Shown here: positions 60,915 through 64,000 of the stretch, one piece after another
How the letters are laid out: every line of letters begins with the position of its first letter
Numbering within the stretch: position 1 is the first letter of the stretch
Assembly (NCBI RefSeq): GCF_003583725.1
Contig: NZ_QXTF01000001.1
Span: forward strand, 434,001 to 498,000
DNA from: Sphingomonas edaphi
Lineage (GTDB): Bacteria; Pseudomonadota; Alphaproteobacteria; Sphingomonadales; Sphingomonadaceae
DNA length: 64,000 nucleotides
Direction: 5' to 3'
The notes under the pieces: model-generated
What the model saw: the letters and a program-made list of their open reading frames with translations, nothing else
Told to the model about the DNA's origin: nothing
The model's database searches: none
Made by a program: the position numbers and the translations under genes

Positions 60915-61679
60915 CTGGTTCGCCCGCGGCGGGAAAAAGCGAAAGCTTCTAACTTTCGTTCATTGCCAGTTTCAGTGGCGAATCGATACGCACAGCTGGT
61001 CCGCTACCCTTAAGGATCCGCTGGCTCTGGGGGCTAGCGCCCCCATCCTCATGGGGAAGTGACAGGAAAGCTCTCCGGCGGCCCCCGACGCCGGAGGGCT
61101 TTCTTTCATGGCCATCCGTCATCCGTTCGCAACTTGCTTCTGCCACCCAAGTGTGCCGGCACCGACCTCTCACTCGACATACTAGTCAGGCGTCTGCCGC
61201 GGTTGCGAATTCGGCGGACTCTCGGGCTGCATTCGCGATGAGTTGGTGTCGAACAACCTTCGAGCAGGCCTCAACGGTTCGTCGCGAATTGCCTATCGGT
61301 TAACCGTTAACGCGCAACTTCCCGCGGTTATCTGCCGTTTTCAAGGACGCGAGACCTTGTACTGCGTTGCTCGCCTGTTCGGGCTGAGCGTGCGTAGCGT
61401 CTGCGCTCCCCAATTGCGTGCCGGGCGGACAAGGCCACCCTCCCCCTGTCCGTCCGGCTTGCACAACCGCGGCGCCCCACATTCCAGCGTCGCAAATACC
61501 GGGCGGGCAGCCGGGGGCCCGCCCCAAATCTCTCTTGCGACGACCCGTGCGAAATCCAGACTCACCTGTTAACGGCATGGTGGCCGCACCGGCGGCGTTG
61601 CGTTAAGCCTCGTTAACCATTCGGTCACTTTTGACGGGGCAAAATGGCAGTTTGGTACAGCGATAGAGGCGGGAGAGGC
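60915..61679. other. Long intergenic region with a terminator-like hairpin
   Basis: 765 bases without a supported gene. At 61066-61103, GAAAGC and CCGGCG pair with CGCCGG and GCTTTC (two mismatched positions between), followed by TTTC, like a rho-independent terminator. GGGGGC/GCCCCC at about 61029-61044 forms another small hairpin just before it. The pair lies too far from 60914 to be an ordinary terminator, so a small RNA ending near 61105 is possible. TTAA-N6-TTAAC near 61603-61617 resembles a CtrA box but is one base short of the usual N7 spacing. Confidence 0.45.
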
Positions 61680-62540
61680 ATGCGGGTCATTGCGTTTTTC
61701 ATCTGTTGGCTGACGCTTTTGGCTCAGCCGGCGCTTGCCGAAGCCCCTGCGCGCTACCAACCGCTGCAACAGCAGCTAGCCTCGCTCATCCGCAACAATC
61801 CCGGTAACGTCGGCATCGCGGCGCTCGACCTTAAGACCGGCGAACTGGTCGGGGTCGATCCTGATACCCCCTTTCCTATGGCCAGCACGGTCAAGATCGC
61901 CGTCGCTGCCAATTATTTGGCTCAGGTCGAGCATGGCCGCCGCTCGCTCGACGACACTATTGGTGGCCGCTCCGCCCGCAGCCTGATGGAAGCGATGATG
62001 ATCCATTCGAGCAATCAGGCGACCGACATGTTGCTGCGCAATCTCGGCGGCCCGTCGATGGTCCAGGCTTGGCTGACGCAACAAGGCGTGACTGGCCTGC
62101 GCATTGATCGCAACATCGCACAGCTTCTCGCTGCCCGCCGCGACCTGTGGGACATCCGGGACAGCTCGACGCCCCGCGCGATGGTCCAGCTTCTCCGCCG
62201 CCTCGACAGCGGCGAAATGCTTCGGCCGCAGAGCAAGGCCTACCTGCTAGACCTGATGGCCCGCTGCGCGACCGGTAAGAACCGGATACGCGGCCTGCTC
62301 CCCTCTAACGTCAGGGTTCAGCACAAAACTGGCACGCTCAACAACTACACCAGTGACGTCGGCTTCCTGACCCTGCCTGACGGTCGCCGGCTAGCCGTCG
62401 CGATGTTCGCCCGCCAAGGCGTCGACCGGCCGGGCACCATCGCCCGCGCGGCCCGCGCCATCGTCGACGGATTCAGCGCGATTGTCCGTTACCCGTTCGA
62501 CGCCGCGCGCGCCGGCGCCGCGCTGGGCACTGCCAACTAG
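61680..62540 (+). CDS. Beta-lactamase-like serine hydrolase lacking Glu166
   Basis: 286 residues from the ATG at 61680 with a clear signal peptide (MRVIAFFICWLTLLAQPALA). The class A beta-lactamase/PBP fold is complete: STVK at 69-72, SSN at 110-112 in place of SDN, and KTG at 216-218. In the omega loop the segment RIDRNIAQLL (141-150) aligns with TEM-type RLDRWEPELN, so the deacylating Glu166 is Ile and Asn170 is Leu. Without Glu it may acylate but not turn over penicillins, and it could be a PBP-like hydrolase or antibiotic trap. No regulator (ampR-type) is adjacent. Confidence 0.82.
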   Translation: MRVIAFFICWLTLLAQPALAEAPARYQPLQQQLASLIRNNPGNVGIAALDLKTGELVGVDPDTPFPMASTVKIAVAANYLAQVEHGRRSLDDTIGGRSARSLMEAMMIHSSNQATDMLLRNLGGPSMVQAWLTQQGVTGLRIDRNIAQLLAARRDLWDIRDSSTPRAMVQLLRRLDSGEMLRPQSKAYLLDLMARCATGKNRIRGLLPSNVRVQHKTGTLNNYTSDVGFLTLPDGRRLAVAMFARQGVDRPGTIARAARAIVDGFSAIVRYPFDAARAGAALGTAN

Positions 62541-62559
62541 CTTTCCTTGTTACGAAGTT

Positions 62560-62587
62560 GGGCAGCGCCGCCCCCGCGGCGCTGCCC
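62560..62587. terminator. Hairpin between convergent genes
   Basis: A perfect 12-bp stem (GGGCAGCGCCGC with its complement) closes a CCCC loop. It sits between the convergent beta-lactamase-like and lipoprotein genes. No T-run follows on either side, so it may act by stability alone. Confidence 0.6.
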
Positions 62588-62615
62588 AGGTTGCACCCCG
62601 TTGCGGCGGGGATGC

Positions 62616-63461
62616 CTAAGCTGTCTTGTTGCCGGTCCAGCTCGTCTTGGTGCTATCGCGATTGTCAGTATAGACATAACTGACCGTCTTGCCGTCGGCG
62701 CTCGGCGTGATGATCGAGTAACCGATTTCCTTCCCGTCGCGAATTTGCGTTTCGCGCAGCGCGCTGGCGCCTTCCCGGGCGACCTTGATCATCGTCCCGC
62801 CTGTATCGCCTTCAAGCGGTACCGCCGGCCCGCCCAGTTCGGCCTTGTAGCTCTGCCCTTGCCCGCTAGACGTCACCGTATCGCCGGCGACGTTGAAGGT
62901 CAGGCTCTGCGCTTCCTCGGTGTAGTCGGAAATCTTATCGGGCTTCCACTGGCCCGAAATCGCGTGCGCACCCGCCGCGGCCGGGCCCGCACGCCGCGCG
63001 GTGCTGGTGCCCTCGATGGTCTGGCCCGGCGTGGTCATGTCCTTGAACTTGGTGGTCAGCACATTCCCGTCGGCCGACACGCTTTGCGTCACGACGGAGA
63101 CGTCTTTGCCACCCTTCTGGCGCCGGAACTCGACCGTCCTGTCATCGACCACCTTGACCGACATGGCGTCGTAATAGGGTCGGTCAGCAACCGCGTGCAT
63201 CGCCCCGTCAGCCGCAACAGTGAGAGGCGGCGTACAGGTTACGCAGCCATAGCTTCCGTCCTTCAGCGAATATTCGTCGGGCCGGCCTTCGAACTTCAGG
63301 CTCGCCAGGTCGACTTTCCAGGTACCGTTGATTGCCTCCAGCGAAGCCGCGGCGGCAGCCTCGGCCCCTGCGGGCATATTGGTCTCGGCCGGCTGCTGCT
63401 TGCACGCGGCGGCGCTCAGCACCAGCGCTACGGCCAGGGCTGTCGAAACATATGCTTTCAT
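62616..63461 (-). CDS. Hypothetical lipoprotein
   Basis: 281 residues from the ATG at 63461. It opens with a lipoprotein signal, MKAYVSTALAVALVLSAAAC, followed by KQQPAE, so the Cys is lipidated. The mature part has an Ala-rich linker and then beta-rich repeats (GTWKVDLASLKFEGRPDEYSL, SGQWKPDKISDYTEEAQSLTF). A CVTC pair lies in the first repeat. The two halves look alike and may be an internal duplication. The family is not recognised; it probably resides on the periplasmic side of a membrane. Confidence 0.7.
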   Translation of the reverse strand: MKAYVSTALAVALVLSAAACKQQPAETNMPAGAEAAAAASLEAINGTWKVDLASLKFEGRPDEYSLKDGSYGCVTCTPPLTVAADGAMHAVADRPYYDAMSVKVVDDRTVEFRRQKGGKDVSVVTQSVSADGNVLTTKFKDMTTPGQTIEGTSTARRAGPAAAGAHAISGQWKPDKISDYTEEAQSLTFNVAGDTVTSSGQGQSYKAELGGPAVPLEGDTGGTMIKVAREGASALRETQIRDGKEIGYSIITPSADGKTVSYVYTDNRDSTKTSWTGNKTA

Positions 63462-63616
63462 CAATGGTCCCCCTCGTTCTGCGTCACGGGGCGACAGTTC
63501 GACCACCCCTGCTCTGGGCGGCCCCGTCACGGTTAGACGTTCGACGGGCGAGGTCGTCCGGCGGCGTGCGTAACCCGGTTAATTAATCAATGCAACAAAT
63601 TTGATTAAACGAAAAG

Positions 63617-64000
63617 TTAATAACCCATCAGGGCTAACACTTCTTTCCGACTCCGCTCGTCGTCGCGGAAACACCCCATCATCCGGCTGGTCGTCATCAT
63701 CACGCCAGGTGTCCCCACGCCCCGCGCCGTCATGCAGGCATGGCTCGCCTCGATAACCACCGCGACGCCCTTAGGTTCGAGATTTTCCCAAATGCAGTCG
63801 GCAACCTCCGCAGTCAGTCGCTCTTGCACTTGTAGCCGACGGGCAAATCCGTGGAGGACCCGCGCCAGCTTGCTGATGCCGACGACCTTGTCGCCGGGTA
63901 GGTAGGCGATAGCCGCCCTGCCGATGATCGGGGCAAGGTGGTGCTCACAATGGCTCTGAAAGGGAATGTCCTTAAGCAACACGATTTCGTCGTAACCGCC
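63617..64000 (-). CDS. folE: GTP cyclohydrolase I (5' end outside window)
   Basis: The C-terminal 127 residues are visible; the frame is open through base 64000. The zinc site is present: the Cys and His of SHCEHHLAPI and the second Cys in EASHACMTARGV. VVGISKLARVLHGFARRLQVQERLT and MMTTSRMMGCF follow. It makes dihydroneopterin triphosphate, the first intermediate of folate (and of queuosine via QueD). tgt and queA are in the same window. Confidence 0.97.
   Translation of the reverse strand, partial: GGYDEIVLLKDIPFQSHCEHHLAPIIGRAAIAYLPGDKVVGISKLARVLHGFARRLQVQERLTAEVADCIWENLEPKGVAVVIEASHACMTARGVGTPGVMMTTSRMMGCFRDDERSRKEVLALMGY

Noticed and set aside
61603-61617. CtrA binding site upstream of the beta-lactamase-like gene
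   Set aside because: The TTAA half-sites are 6 bases apart, not 7, and the region has no other CtrA-like copy.

Overview
The window is GC-rich chromosomal DNA from an alphaproteobacterium, most likely a sphingomonad (order Sphingomonadales). The supporting genes are CpaF, a CpdR-like receiver, a TrcR (DUF1013) regulator, a SapC-family protein, a DUF1192 protein, an atp operon with a small metal-site-like gene between atpD and a short atpC, and a poly-proline outer-membrane beta-barrel. The genus cannot be fixed from the sequence alone.

Layout. 1-7210 is core: the end of the ATP synthase operon, two membrane glycosyltransferase genes, cpaF and an exported methyltransferase-like lipoprotein. 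7251-33723 is a genomic island of about 26.5 kb in a tRNA-Val(GAC) gene. It is bounded by 34-bp direct repeats (33 of 34 identical) and has a tyrosine integrase and an excisionase-like gene next to the intact tRNA. 33757-64000 is core again: cpdR, an N-formylglutamate amidohydrolase, sapC, a DEAD-box helicase, tgt, queA, cyclophilin, coaD, a polyprenyl synthase, xseB, trcR, clpA, an M28 peptidase, YccA/Bax inhibitor, thpR, uvrA, Cu/Zn-SOD-like, OmpA-like, a serine beta-lactamase-like protein and folE (cut by the window end).

The island looks mobilizable rather than self-conjugative. It has a HUH relaxase, a ribbon-helix-helix accessory gene, an oriT-like intergenic region and a ParA/TraL-like ATPase, but no type IV secretion genes. 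Its cargo is almost entirely genome defence, in three blocks. (1) A cytosine methyltransferase and Vsr on the plus strand face a minus-strand operon of AIPR protein, SNF2 helicase, a stand-alone EcoRII-N-type DNA-recognition protein, a MORC-like GHKL ATPase and an HNH nuclease. (2) An AbiE-type type IV toxin-antitoxin pair is preceded by two perfect 43-bp palindromes sharing a 17-bp core. (3) A minus-strand cassette holds a DGQHR (DndB-like) protein, an unrecognised 421-aa protein, a D12-class adenine methyltransferase and a large STAND NTPase with an unassigned N-terminal domain and C-terminal helical repeats. The third block is the best candidate for an undescribed system; the palindromic operators and the stand-alone EcoRII-N protein are the next most interesting.

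All functional calls come from reading motifs and layout by eye. No database search or structure prediction was possible.
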